Shown: positions 8,825 to 18,814 of the stretch, piece by piece
Layout of the letters: each line of letters starts with the position of its first letter
Numbering within the stretch: position 1 is the first letter of the stretch
From: Bacillota bacterium
Lineage (GTDB): Bacteria > Bacillota > Clostridia > Christensenellales > SZUA-584
DNA length: 64,000 nucleotides
Direction of reading: 5' to 3'
NCBI GenBank assembly: GCA_023415795.1
Contig: JAEZJG010000015.1
Coordinates: forward strand, 3,611 to 67,610
Program-made: the position numbers and the translations under genes
The notes under the pieces: model-generated
Database searches by the model: none
Told to the model about the DNA's origin: nothing
What the model saw: only the letters and a program-made list of their open reading frames with translations

Positions 8825-11518
8825 ATGGTTCAGACAGCTGACGTCATTTTTTCTGTAGGGTGCATGCATTACGAGAATGGGGAATACGCGCAGGCGGCCG
8901 AATGCTTCACGGAAGCTGCGGAGCAATTTCACGCGGGTGCGCAGTATAATCTGGCTCACTGCTATGAGTGGGGGCTGGGCGTGGAACCGGATGCCGAAGT
9001 AGCGGTGAGGTGGTATACCCGTTCGGCGGAGCTGGGAGACGCTGACGCACAGAACTATCTGGGCACGCTGTATCGCAAGGGCTTGCATGTAGAGCAGAGC
9101 TATGAAGCCGCGGCAACGTGGTTTATGGCGGCAGCCCGGCAGGATCATACGGATGCGCTGGTCAACATGGGCATCTGCCTGATGAACGGATTGGGCGTTG
9201 GGCAGGACGCTGCGGCATCCTTCAACTGCCTGATGCAGGCGGCGAAGCAGGGGGACGCTCGGGCACAATATATGGTTGCGGAGTGTCTGGAGGAGGGCAG
9301 TGGCACGGACGCTAACCCGGTGGAGGCGCTGGAGTGGTACAACAGGTCTGTGCGGCAGGGATATCCGCAGGCACAGGGAGAGCTCGGCTACTTCTATTTA
9401 ATCGGCAGATACGTGGAGAAGGACGAAGCGCAGGCAGAGAAGTGGATGAATCTGGCGGCGGCGCAGGGGCATGCGGTATCCATGTACCGACTGGGTCTGA
9501 TGCATAGTCGGGGAGAAGACCCGCAGGCCAGCGCGCGGGCAGTCGCGTGGCTGCGCAGGGCAGCAGACGCAGACCTGCCTGCGGCGCATTACACCCTGGC
9601 TTACTTTTTGGAAGCGGGCTTCGGCAGCGATACGGATGTTGCCGGTGCTGTCAGACACTACTTCAGGGCAGCGGAGCTGGGCGACGATAGGGCGCAGTTT
9701 CGGGTGGGGGTGATGTTTGCCAACGGCCAGCATGTTGAAAAGGACGCCGAGGCTGCCGCCGAGTGGTATGAAAAGGCGGCGGCACAGGGCAACGGGGATG
9801 CGATGCATAACCTGAGCCTTGCGTATCTGAACGGGGTAGGCGTGGAGAAGGACGAGGCGAAGGGGTTTGGCCTGATGAAGCGGGCTGCAGAGCTGGGAGA
9901 TGCGGGTTCGCAGCTGGTGCTGGGCATGCTGTACCAAGATGGGCGCGGCGTGGAAGCCAACCCGGAGGCTGCGTTTGAATGGTATAGCAAAGCGGCTGAG
10001 GCAGGGCTGACAAATGCGATGAACAGGCTGGGCGACGCATACAGGGAAGGCGCTGGCGTGGAGCAGGACGAGCATGAGGCGCTGGCGTGGTATATGAGAG
10101 CGGCGAATCTGGGGGATCGGGAAGCGATCAACTTAGTCGGGTACTGCTATGACCATGGGATAGGCGTGGTGAAAGATAGCACTGCTGCGCTCGGGTATTT
10201 TTTACGCGCGGCTGATATGGGCAGCGTTCCCGCGCAGTTTAACGTGGCGCAGTGTTATAAGCATGGGGCAGGTGTAGAGAAGAATGCGGCATTGGCGGTG
10301 GTTTGGTATCAGAAGGCGGCGGAAAAAGGACATACAGAAGCGATGTATGTATTGGCAAAGTGCTACGATGAGGGTTATGTGTGCGGAAAGGATGAGAGCT
10401 TAGCGGCGAAGTGGTATCAGAAGGCGGCGGAAAGAGGACATACAGAAGCGATGTATGCATTGGCAAAGTGCTACGACGGGGGTTATGGGTGTGAAAAGGA
10501 TGAGAGCTTAGCGGCGAAGTGGTATGAAGAAGCCGCAAAGGCTGGTCATGCAAATTCGATGATGAAAACGGCGTGCCGCCTGATGAGAGAGAGCACAAAT
10601 CGAGACAAGGCGCTGGAGTGGTATGTCAAAGCAGCATCACAAAATTTAGAGGATGCCAAGGTGGTGGTTGCAGCGAATTATATGGATACTGATCTAGGTT
10701 TGATAAAAGATAACTTCGCCAGACTGGTTATTATGGCATCCGTTGAGTATGCCAAGAAGGCTATAGAGGAGAGCAGAAACGATATATTAGGTAATATAGG
10801 ATGCGCGTGGCTGCATGCAACAGAAGCACCATTCAACCCAAAGATGGCTGCATTATGTTTTTCAAAGATGGAAAAAAGCGGTAGCACTATTGGGCAGGTG
10901 TGGTATGGATATTGCTGTCAATATGCAATTGGAGTTGAAAGAAACATCGAGAAGGCTGTGAAATTATATAAACAGGCAGCAAAGATGTACAGCCCTCTGG
11001 CAGCGTGTATGATAGGCTTTTGTTACTACAACGGAGATGGTGTAATACAGGATGAAGGTATGGCCATTGCTTGGCTGCAATCGACACGCCTAATAAAAAA
11101 CGAGGGGCCAGAGAAAATAAGTATCCGTTACAACAAAGATAGCAACAGGGCTGAACTTTTAGAACGTGCAATAGAATCTATCGAATTTGCAATCAGCTTC
11201 AACATAATAGGTTCAATGACGATGTTGGGTGACTTCCTTTTAAGGGGCTTGGGAGTAGCGAAAGATGAAAGCAAGGCTGTCGAATGGTTTGAAAAGGCAG
11301 CACAAAGGGGAGAACGCCATGCCATGGTTCTGTTGGCAAAATGCTGCATGCAAGGGCTGGGCACGAACCAAGACGAAAATCGTGCCTTTCAGCTTCTGAA
11401 AGAGTCTGCTGAGTTGGGTGATGCACAGGCAAAGAAGCTGCTGGTGAATTGGCATAGCAAAAGTGACCGCGAGAAAAACAATCCATTTAAGTCGTTCATG
11501 TTGCGGGTAAGACGATAG
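8825..11518 (+). CDS. Sel1-like repeat protein
   Basis: The start ATG follows a GGAGG site. The 897-residue product is built almost entirely of 36-residue Sel1-like repeats (motifs AxxxLGxxYxxGxGVxxDxxxAxxWYxxAAxxG), about two dozen units, with no signal peptide. Repeats become less regular in residues 600-750. Sel1 repeats are alpha-solenoid scaffolds for protein interaction; bacterial members often act in signalling, envelope processes or host interaction, and no specific role can be assigned here. It is divergent from the LRR gene and convergent with the MATE gene, only 11 bp separating the stop codons. Two consecutive units are nearly identical at DNA level. Confidence 0.93.
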   Translation: MVQTADVIFSVGCMHYENGEYAQAAECFTEAAEQFHAGAQYNLAHCYEWGLGVEPDAEVAVRWYTRSAELGDADAQNYLGTLYRKGLHVEQSYEAAATWFMAAARQDHTDALVNMGICLMNGLGVGQDAAASFNCLMQAAKQGDARAQYMVAECLEEGSGTDANPVEALEWYNRSVRQGYPQAQGELGYFYLIGRYVEKDEAQAEKWMNLAAAQGHAVSMYRLGLMHSRGEDPQASARAVAWLRRAADADLPAAHYTLAYFLEAGFGSDTDVAGAVRHYFRAAELGDDRAQFRVGVMFANGQHVEKDAEAAAEWYEKAAAQGNGDAMHNLSLAYLNGVGVEKDEAKGFGLMKRAAELGDAGSQLVLGMLYQDGRGVEANPEAAFEWYSKAAEAGLTNAMNRLGDAYREGAGVEQDEHEALAWYMRAANLGDREAINLVGYCYDHGIGVVKDSTAALGYFLRAADMGSVPAQFNVAQCYKHGAGVEKNAALAVVWYQKAAEKGHTEAMYVLAKCYDEGYVCGKDESLAAKWYQKAAERGHTEAMYALAKCYDGGYGCEKDESLAAKWYEEAAKAGHANSMMKTACRLMRESTNRDKALEWYVKAASQNLEDAKVVVAANYMDTDLGLIKDNFARLVIMASVEYAKKAIEESRNDILGNIGCAWLHATEAPFNPKMAALCFSKMEKSGSTIGQVWYGYCCQYAIGVERNIEKAVKLYKQAAKMYSPLAACMIGFCYYNGDGVIQDEGMAIAWLQSTRLIKNEGPEKISIRYNKDSNRAELLERAIESIEFAISFNIIGSMTMLGDFLLRGLGVAKDESKAVEWFEKAAQRGERHAMVLLAKCCMQGLGTNQDENRAFQLLKESAELGDAQAKKLLVNWHSKSDREKNNPFKSFMLRVRR
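10304..10519 (+). repeat. Two near-identical 108-bp tandem units in the Sel1 gene
   Basis: Units 10304-10411 and 10412-10519 are nearly the same base for base and encode one 36-residue Sel1 repeat each (KAAE-GHTEAMYALAKCYD). They point to a recent in-frame duplication, while neighbouring repeats are diverged. Confidence 0.85.
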
Positions 11519-11529
11519 CGCAAGCTTTT

Positions 11530-12939
11530 TCACGCCGCGCGCTTCGCTTGAGCGTCCGCGCTGTGCGGTTGGCGCTCTGCCAGCGGCTTTAAATCCGCCC
11601 AGTTTACGCGCAGCACCATCACGGTGGTGATCACGGCGGCGGCGCAGTTGGAGAACAGGTTGCCCCAGAACACCGCGTACACGCCCAGCAGCTGCTCTGT
11701 GAGCAGTATGAAAACGTAGCGCAGCAGCCACACGCGCAGCACACTGGCGACGAGGTTGATACGCGTGCGCCCAAGACCGATGAACGCGCCCAGCTGCGTC
11801 ATGCATACGCCGAAGCCCACCACGGCATAGGTGTAGATGTGCAGCGCATTGTTCGCAACGGCCAGCACGTCGGCTTCCCGCGTAAACAGCACGGTGAGGG
11901 TAGACGACAGGGGCACGATGATGGCGATAAGCAGCACAGCCGTGATGGCGCTCAGCAGCGTTCCCGCCCACGTGACGCTGCGCGCGCGCAGCCCCTGACC
12001 CGCGCCCACGTTCATGCTCACCATCGTGGTGACGGCGGAGGCAAACGATGCCGGCAGATTGAAGCAGACGGTCACGATGTTGTTGGCGATGCCCTGACCG
12101 TTCAGCACGGCAGCGCCATATTTTTGCACCTCGTTGTTGATGAGGTAAAAGCCCAGATAAAGTATAACGCCGGACAGCATGGAGGGCGCGCCGATGCGCA
12201 GCAGCTCCTTGAGGGTGTCCCGGTCGAAGGCGAAGCGCGCAAGGGAGAGGCGGCTTTCGCCTTTTTTGATGAACAGCTCGATGTACATCCAGCCCGTAAT
12301 CAGCACGTTGGCGCACAGGGACGAGAGCACCGCGCCCGTGATGCCCCAGCGGAACACGGCGAGGAACAGCGCGTTGAACACCACCTTCAATATCAGCAGC
12401 AGCGTCATACGCACAAACGAGGCTTCCGGCTTGCCTTCGGCGTTTTTGATGGCGTTGTAGATGGCCTCGAGGAACGAGAAGGGTATCAGCAGCGCGGAGA
12501 GCCGCAGATATTGCAGCACCTCGGCAGAGATAGAAGCGTCCACCGACGCCGCAATGGGCTGCGCCAGCACAAACAGCAGAGGCGCAAGACCGATGCCCAG
12601 CGCGGCGGAGAACACGATGAGCTGTGTTGCGATGCGCCGTCCTTCGGAATAGGCACGCCTGCCGTTGGCCTGACCGATCAGCGCCATGCCGGCAGAGCCA
12701 AGGCCTTGAGCCAGCCCGGCGGCCATGCCCGTGATGGGGAAGCAGAAGCTGACGGCGCTGGCGGCGGCGGTGCCTGCAAGGTTGTTGAGGTAAAGCCCGT
12801 CGATGACGGGAAGCATAGACTGCACGATGCCCATCAGCAGCGTGGGCAGCGAGAGCAGCAGTATCGTTTTAGTGATGGGCCCGTCGACGATAAGCTCGCG
12901 GCGGGCGGCGGTATTCTGTCGTAAGAAGCTCAGTTTCAT
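11530..12939 (-). CDS. MATE family efflux transporter
   Basis: I choose the ATG at 12939 (MKLSFLRQN) with a GGAG site upstream; longer in-frame starts add a non-conserved tail. The 469-residue protein has about 12 hydrophobic segments in two pseudo-repeats. The first begins with the family-typical ITKTILLLSLPTLLMGIV and LYLNNLAGTAA segments, and the second with IGAPSMLSGVILYLGFYL. MATE proteins export cationic drugs or metabolites by Na+ or H+ antiport. The sequence is closest by eye to the Firmicute MepA/DinF-like branch. It stands alone, convergent with the Sel1-repeat gene. Confidence 0.92.
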   Translation of the reverse strand: MKLSFLRQNTAARRELIVDGPITKTILLLSLPTLLMGIVQSMLPVIDGLYLNNLAGTAAASAVSFCFPITGMAAGLAQGLGSAGMALIGQANGRRAYSEGRRIATQLIVFSAALGIGLAPLLFVLAQPIAASVDASISAEVLQYLRLSALLIPFSFLEAIYNAIKNAEGKPEASFVRMTLLLILKVVFNALFLAVFRWGITGAVLSSLCANVLITGWMYIELFIKKGESRLSLARFAFDRDTLKELLRIGAPSMLSGVILYLGFYLINNEVQKYGAAVLNGQGIANNIVTVCFNLPASFASAVTTMVSMNVGAGQGLRARSVTWAGTLLSAITAVLLIAIIVPLSSTLTVLFTREADVLAVANNALHIYTYAVVGFGVCMTQLGAFIGLGRTRINLVASVLRVWLLRYVFILLTEQLLGVYAVFWGNLFSNCAAAVITTVMVLRVNWADLKPLAERQPHSADAQAKRAA

Positions 12940-14011
12940 AATTATGTCGCTCCGGTATACATGCTTACTACATGCCGGAGCTGCCATTGTTGCCTTTCGG
13001 ATTAATTTCACACAATCATTTATTATATGCGCGTGCGTCGTGACGGTCAATGAACGATTGGGGCGCGATGGCGCCAGGTACGCCTGCTTGGGTGCGGCAG
13101 CCGCCGTCTATTGACGCAGACCGTGCAAAACGGACAAAAACCACGGCGAACAGGCGATTTTGCGCCACAGACCAATGCCTTTGATTTTTCTCACTTTTGG
13201 CGCGCTGTACGCGTGATGAAAACAGGAAGGCATATTGCCAAAAACTGATTTGGGCTGCCGGCTATACAATCCGCCGCCCTTAGAGCTAGCATAAAACGGA
13301 TGACATAAATGGAAATACTGACGATGCGACAGATGTAATTAAGTGTTAGCGATTTGTCAATGAAATGGAAAACAAGTGGCATAGATACCCACACATAAAA
13401 ACGTTTCGACTCATTTGTAAGAATTGTTCGACAAATGCTAATGCGCATTAAAAAGGCATATTGAGTATGTGCGAGATTTGCAGAGCGGTGAGTGACGGCA
13501 AAATGGAAATGAGAAAATAAGCAAAAGTATGACAGGAGTATGATATGGAAATAAAAACGCTGCGGTAAAATAAAAAAGCAGATATAACAGAAAAAGCAAA
13601 TGCGCGCTGTGTGTGGGTGTCCTTGTAGGATAGTGAAAAATACCGATTAGAACAGCGAAAACGCAGCGCTAAGGACAAGCAGCCTGGGATGAGTATCGCA
13701 GAAAGGGGGTGCCATTGTGTATGACGCACAGCACAGTTGGCGGAAACAATACGACAAAAATACTGCTTCATCGAACCGATATGACGCATGCAAATATGGC
13801 GATGAGGAATAACAAAAAAGGGAATAAAAGAGAAAGGATAATAAATCGAAACCAAATAAAATAAATGAGATGCAGCAAAAAATCAGAGCCATTATTTTAA
13901 ATTATTGCTTCACACGCATATATGCCCAAAATATTTTTTGAATGTTCAGATGATGAAAAATAAAAAAATATGTATTTACAAAAACATTATACATATTAAA
14001 GTAATTGTATG
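12940..14011. other. Long intergenic region without a supported gene
   Basis: About 1.07 kb separates the MATE start from the promoter of the Ig-repeat gene. The part from 13.45 kb onward is AT-rich and strongly purine-biased on the plus strand. Short minus-strand frames exist, but they have biased composition, no ribosome binding sites and no recognisable motif. I see no RNA gene. Confidence 0.5.
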
Positions 14012-14040
14012 TTTACAATGGAAATATGCGGTGATATAAT
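14012..14040 (+). promoter_or_regulatory. Sigma-A-type promoter of the Ig-repeat protein gene
   Basis: TTTACA (14012-14017), a 17-bp spacer and an extended -10 TGATATAAT (TATAAT at 14035-14040) precede the start codon by about 60 bp. A GGAGG ribosome binding site follows at 14086-14090. Confidence 0.7.
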
Positions 14041-14097
14041 CAAAAAAATTCGAACATTTATTTGTAATAAAATTAAATTGTCAGTGGAGGGCTGATT

Positions 14098-17000
14098 ATG
14101 AAAAAGGTTGCGCTTTTATTTTGTTTACTTCTGCTTCTGTGTACTCCGTTAACTGCTTTTGCGGCGGATTCCGATTCGCCTTTAGAGAAGTGGTCGCTGC
14201 CGGAAAACCCGCCGCAGTGGGAGGACAGGGAGCACCCCACAGACATAAAAGAATATCTGGAAAATATTTTGGAAGGAACGGGCACGTCTGCCAGCACGGC
14301 GGCGATCAAACCGTCGGCAAACGGCACTTATACGCCCAGTGCGCTGACGGCTTCAACGGTGGGTACAACCAAATATACAAGATCTTTGAAGCGTTATGAC
14401 GGAGATTTTTATAATACGGAGTTTACCTATACCCCGCCTGTAACCGGCTTCTATTATTTCGCGGATCTTGACACATCAAAATGGGATTCAAATATATATA
14501 TCACTGACGCGACGGGCAAAGATGTTGCGTATGATAGCAGCATTGGACAGTCGTTTTATTTACTGGCTTACCTGAAGGCAGGGTATAAATATAATATCAT
14601 GATGGATAGCTATAAAACAAAATCGCTGAGCTATATTATGACCACACCCAGTGCTCTGGGAAATACGGCGGTTTCGGTTAAAAACGGTTATAGCTATGAC
14701 TGGTTTCAATGCTTTACATTTACCGTTCCAGCGGGTCAGTTTCAGTCCTTCAATATCATAAATCCTAAAAATAGTGAGTTTGCGGCATTTTTAATGACAT
14801 CGGACTTAGAGCCGCTTTACTACTACGAAAGCACAAGTGAAGAATTTGATTTTGACGTATTCCAAAAAGGCACCTATCATTTGGTTTTGTATATGGCGAA
14901 TTACAGCTCGATGTCGGGCGCGTTTACTGTCGCTATGGATGCTTTAGTAGGCACCAAGACGATGACAAACGCAGTGCCGGTGAGCACCACACTGGCTGCA
15001 AGCGACATTCTGACCACCAATATATTTCAAGCGGACGCAACAGGCAGCTATAAATTTGTCTGCAATCGTGCCGATGCAAAGCTGACTATATATGACATAG
15101 ATGATGAGACTTACCTCTTTAAGAGGGGGGCGGCAAGTAGAAATGTCAACTTGACAGCCGACCATGCATATGTTGTGATGCTGTCGACTGACGGCGCGGC
15201 GGGGACCATGACCTATTCTGCAACATATCTCTCGCCGGATTCCACTTTGTCGGGTATTAAGGCATCGGCGGGGGCGTTGTCGCCTGCGTTCAGCAGCTCT
15301 ACGACCGACTACACGCTATTGGTGGACAGCGCCGCGACAAGCAGTGTGACCATCACGCCCAAACCCACGGCCGCGGGCGGTACCATGAAGATTGACGGAG
15401 TGGTGCAAGCGAGCAAGACGTACTCGGTGAACGCGGATACAAACCAGACGATCACCATTGCATACACATCCCCCAACGGCAGCAGAACCTCTACATACTA
15501 TGTTAACATGCGGGCAAAATCAAAGGCCTGTGAAGTCACATCAGCCGATTCTGGACTAAACTTTGATGGATATACGCTGTCTGCTAATGTCAATAGCAGC
15601 ACAACATCTCAAACGGTTAATGTTAATGTGAGCCCGAACGCCACATGGGCGCTGTATTCAGACAGTGCCTGCAACAACCTGATTTATGGGGCGATGACAT
15701 TGGACGGCGGGCTGAACAGAGCATATGTGAAGGTGACAGCAGAGGATGGATACACCAGCGCTGTTTATCCGGTGCTCGTTTACCGCGCCGCCTCGACAGA
15801 CCCTGTTATCGTGGCGTTCAATTCGTCTCGACAGGAGATAAGCAGCGGTACATATTCCAAGTCAACCGTGATTGTCAAGCTCATGGGACAGGAGTATCTG
15901 ACAGGTTCGTATACGAAGGACAGTGTTGCAAACAGCTGGTCTTCCAGTATATTCACAGCGGATGGCGCATACGCCGTAAGTGTAACAGATGCTGATGAAA
16001 GAACAGCCTCGTTTAATTTCACTATCGATAAAACGCTGCCTGTTATAGTCGCCACGGACAGCTCTAGCACAAAAATATCTAATAAAGGGCTGACTAATAA
16101 ATCGGTGACGGTAACGGTATCTGACACGAATTTGAGTGCAAAGAGTGTGAAGAAGGATAATGCGGCGATCACCTGGCCTGCAGACAATACGTTCACGGAT
16201 GACGGCGTTTACACAATATCTGCATCGGATAGTGCCGGCAATGCCGTATCCCAGACCTTTACAATCGACAAAACGATGCCTGTTATTACGGCAATGCTAG
16301 GTTCGAAAAAGCTGACAAACGATGTGTATGTAAATGGAAACGTTGTTGTGACGGTGACGGATGCGCGGCTTTCGGGAAAAACTGTAACGAAGAACGGTTC
16401 GGCTATGAGCTGGCCCTCCAATAACACCTTTACAGAAGCAGCGACTTATGTGATAACCGCCAGCGATACTGCAAAAAATACGTTGACATTTAAGTTTACG
16501 ATCGATAAAACCCTGCCTGCGATTTCTGCGAAATCAGGCGGCAAGGCGATTAAGAGCGGTGCCACCACCAAAACGGATGTGGTTCTGACCGTCACAGAGG
16601 CCAACGTGAGTGCACAGACCGTAACACGCAATGGGGCTGCCTTTGCGTGGCCAGCTAAAAATACATTTACCACAGAAGGTGCGTATATCGCGAAGGTATC
16701 GGATCGCTCAGGTAACTCGGTGACATTTGCCTTCAATATCGACAAGCCGCCGGTGCTGTCGGTGAAGACCACAACCAGCGGAAAAACGATCGCGAACAAA
16801 GGGCTCACCAATGAAGGTGTTTCCTTATCGCTGACGGAATCGTTCATTAAAACACGGACAATCAAGAAGTCTGGCAAGTCTATAGCCTGGCCGACAGACG
16901 GAAAGCTCACGGCAGATGGTGTCTATGCAATCAGTGTGAAAGATAAAATCGGGAACTCGCTGTCCTTCACGTTTACAATCGATCGTACTGCACCTGCCGT

Positions 17001-18471
17001 AGCGGTGAAGACTAAAGCGAAGAAGGTGCTGGCAAACGGCGGCGCAACCAACGAGGCTGAAGTAACGGCGACAATTACCGACGCCAGCAAGTTCACAAAG
17101 TCTGTCACGAAGGATGGAGTCAGTTTGAAATTCCCGTCCAAGTTCACGGCAGAAGGAACCTACATCATCACTGCAACTGATACAGCAGGCAATAAGGCAA
17201 CATTCAAATTCGTCATAGACCGTGTTGCACCGGTGATTTCCGCCAAAACGGCAAAGGGTGCTGTGAGCAATAATGCGACAGTAAACCAGGATGTCGTTAT
17301 AGCCGTGACGGATCGTGCAGCAGTGACCAAGACTCTGACTCAAAATGGAAAAGCCATAGCATGGCCTTCGAACAATAAAGTGACGGCGGATGGAAAGTAT
17401 GTGGTGACGGCAAAGGACAGCATGGGCTATGCGGCGGCAGCTTTCACCTTCACCATCGACAAGACAGCGCCTGTGATTACGGCTAAGGATAGCAGTAACG
17501 CAGGGGTTGCCAACAAAGGCGTTACCAATAAGGATGTAACGGTGACAGTGACGGGGCAGTCGGGCGCAGTGACGGCGACGAAGAATGGCTCAGCGTTTGC
17601 ATATCCGACTGGCGGCCTGTTCAGCGCGGAAGGCACATATGTGGTGTCCGCTTCCGATGCGGTGAGCAATAAGAGCGCGCTTACGTTTACCATCGACAAA
17701 ACGGCGCCTGTGATTACGGCAAAGGATGGCGCGAATGCGACCGTTGCGGATGGCGGATCGTCTGAAACGGATGTGACGGTAACGGTGAGCGGAAATGCCG
17801 CTGCGCCAACGGTCAGCAAGGACGGAGCGGACTTCGCGTATCCCGCAGGCGGTGTATTCACGCAAGAGGGCGTTTATGTGATCACCGCTTCGGATGCTGT
17901 CGGCAACAGCAAGACCCTTACATTCACGATCGACAGAGCCCCGGTGATCAGCGCGCTGGATGGCGGCGCAAACGCGGTGGCGGATAACGGCATCAGCAGC
18001 ACCAGCGTGACCGTTGCCGTGAGCGGCGCTTCATCGGAACCGACGGCGACAAAGGACGACGGCGAGTACACATATCCCGTTGACGGTGTGTTCACTGAGG
18101 ATGGCGTGTATGTGGTGACAGCGACGGACGGCGGCAAGACGACCACGTTTACATTCACGATTGATGCGACGCTGCCGGTATTGGGCGCGGTGCTGACGGC
18201 GGATGGCGTGACGGCGGTGACGGAAGCCAGCTTGGTCACCGAAGCGCAAGGCGTGACGCTCAGCTTGACAGAGGCAAACCTGTTTGAAATTTCTGTGACG
18301 AAGGACGATGCGGCGTATAGAAAATATCCGCTGGCGGGCGAGGATGACCTGCTGCTGCTTTGGGACGGAACCTTACCGTTGACGCTGACGGAAAACGGCG
18401 TGTACGTTATCCGCATCATTGACAAGGCGGGCAACGAAGTCGAGTTATCCTTTACCATCGATATCGAATAA
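14098..18471 (+). CDS. Large secreted protein with cadherin-like and tandem Ig-like domains
   Basis: The 1457-residue product starts with a clear signal peptide (MKKVALLFCLLLLLC..., cleavage near AFAA). Residues of about 90-380 form beta-rich modules of unassigned type. Residues 380-480 resemble the bacterial cadherin-like beta-sandwich domain (TLSGIKASAG, TTDYTLLVD, YYVNMRAKS). From about residue 565 there are eleven tandem Ig-like domains of roughly 75-80 residues, each ending in G-YxxxAxDxxGNxxxxTFTIDKTxP, which resembles the group 3 bacterial Ig-like type. There is no LPxTG, SLH or dockerin signal; the chain ends in FTIDIE. A surface or extracellular structural or adhesive role is likely, and how it stays on the cell is unclear. 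It is monocistronic between a strong promoter and a terminator. Confidence 0.9.
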   Translation: MKKVALLFCLLLLLCTPLTAFAADSDSPLEKWSLPENPPQWEDREHPTDIKEYLENILEGTGTSASTAAIKPSANGTYTPSALTASTVGTTKYTRSLKRYDGDFYNTEFTYTPPVTGFYYFADLDTSKWDSNIYITDATGKDVAYDSSIGQSFYLLAYLKAGYKYNIMMDSYKTKSLSYIMTTPSALGNTAVSVKNGYSYDWFQCFTFTVPAGQFQSFNIINPKNSEFAAFLMTSDLEPLYYYESTSEEFDFDVFQKGTYHLVLYMANYSSMSGAFTVAMDALVGTKTMTNAVPVSTTLAASDILTTNIFQADATGSYKFVCNRADAKLTIYDIDDETYLFKRGAASRNVNLTADHAYVVMLSTDGAAGTMTYSATYLSPDSTLSGIKASAGALSPAFSSSTTDYTLLVDSAATSSVTITPKPTAAGGTMKIDGVVQASKTYSVNADTNQTITIAYTSPNGSRTSTYYVNMRAKSKACEVTSADSGLNFDGYTLSANVNSSTTSQTVNVNVSPNATWALYSDSACNNLIYGAMTLDGGLNRAYVKVTAEDGYTSAVYPVLVYRAASTDPVIVAFNSSRQEISSGTYSKSTVIVKLMGQEYLTGSYTKDSVANSWSSSIFTADGAYAVSVTDADERTASFNFTIDKTLPVIVATDSSSTKISNKGLTNKSVTVTVSDTNLSAKSVKKDNAAITWPADNTFTDDGVYTISASDSAGNAVSQTFTIDKTMPVITAMLGSKKLTNDVYVNGNVVVTVTDARLSGKTVTKNGSAMSWPSNNTFTEAATYVITASDTAKNTLTFKFTIDKTLPAISAKSGGKAIKSGATTKTDVVLTVTEANVSAQTVTRNGAAFAWPAKNTFTTEGAYIAKVSDRSGNSVTFAFNIDKPPVLSVKTTTSGKTIANKGLTNEGVSLSLTESFIKTRTIKKSGKSIAWPTDGKLTADGVYAISVKDKIGNSLSFTFTIDRTAPAVAVKTKAKKVLANGGATNEAEVTATITDASKFTKSVTKDGVSLKFPSKFTAEGTYIITATDTAGNKATFKFVIDRVAPVISAKTAKGAVSNNATVNQDVVIAVTDRAAVTKTLTQNGKAIAWPSNNKVTADGKYVVTAKDSMGYAAAAFTFTIDKTAPVITAKDSSNAGVANKGVTNKDVTVTVTGQSGAVTATKNGSAFAYPTGGLFSAEGTYVVSASDAVSNKSALTFTIDKTAPVITAKDGANATVADGGSSETDVTVTVSGNAAAPTVSKDGADFAYPAGGVFTQEGVYVITASDAVGNSKTLTFTIDRAPVISALDGGANAVADNGISSTSVTVAVSGASSEPTATKDDGEYTYPVDGVFTEDGVYVVTATDGGKTTTFTFTIDATLPVLGAVLTADGVTAVTEASLVTEAQGVTLSLTEANLFEISVTKDDAAYRKYPLAGEDDLLLLWDGTLPLTLTENGVYVIRIIDKAGNEVELSFTIDIE

Positions 18472-18491
18472 TAACGGCACTGAATTAAAAG

Positions 18492-18530
18492 ACCCGCTTC
18501 TCCGCTCATGGAGAGGCGGGTTTTCTATTT
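18492..18530 (+). terminator. Rho-independent terminator
   Basis: ACCCGCTTCTCC (18492-18503) pairs, with one G-T pair, with GGAGAGGCGGGT (18510-18521) across a 6-nt loop and is followed by TTTTCTATTT. It ends the Ig-repeat gene transcript. Confidence 0.88.
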
Positions 18531-18688
18531 GTCGAGAAACCTACGGTTTTGCGCCGTGGGTCTTGTTGTATAACAGCGCAGTATGAAGGCGGCGCTGCGG
18601 AGCCGTGGGGTGATAACGCCCTAGCACAAGGTTTGCGGGCTGTTCGCCGCCATGCTATAATTATCCAAACAGACCAAGGAGCTGTGCT

Positions 18689-18814
18689 GTGGATACCAGC
18701 AATATATGGGACAACATGGCGGGGGTGTACCACACGCCAGAGCGCATCGGCGTAATGAAAATCATTGTGCAGGCTGTGCGCTTGCAGACAGAGAAGACCA
18801 TCGAGGGGGCTAAT
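18689..18814 (+). pseudogene. N-terminal stump of a SAM-dependent methyltransferase, in frame with the following GNAT gene
   Basis: The 42 codons directly upstream and in frame with the GNAT start encode NIWDNMAGVYHTPERIG and VMKIIVQAVRLQ. This resembles the extreme N-terminus of small class I methyltransferases (W-D-x-x-A-x-x-Y-x-x-P-E-R, then helix A). The glycine-rich SAM-binding motif that should follow is absent. I infer a deletion that removed the rest of the gene and joined its head to the acetyltransferase. The resemblance is by eye from a short segment, so chance similarity is possible. Confidence 0.4.

Noticed and set aside
13191..13892. Several minus-strand ORFs of 80-135 codons between the MATE and Ig-repeat genes
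   Set aside because: Composition is odd (rich in Ser, Phe, Ile, Cys, Tyr), there are no ribosome binding sites and no motifs; they reflect the purine-rich plus strand.
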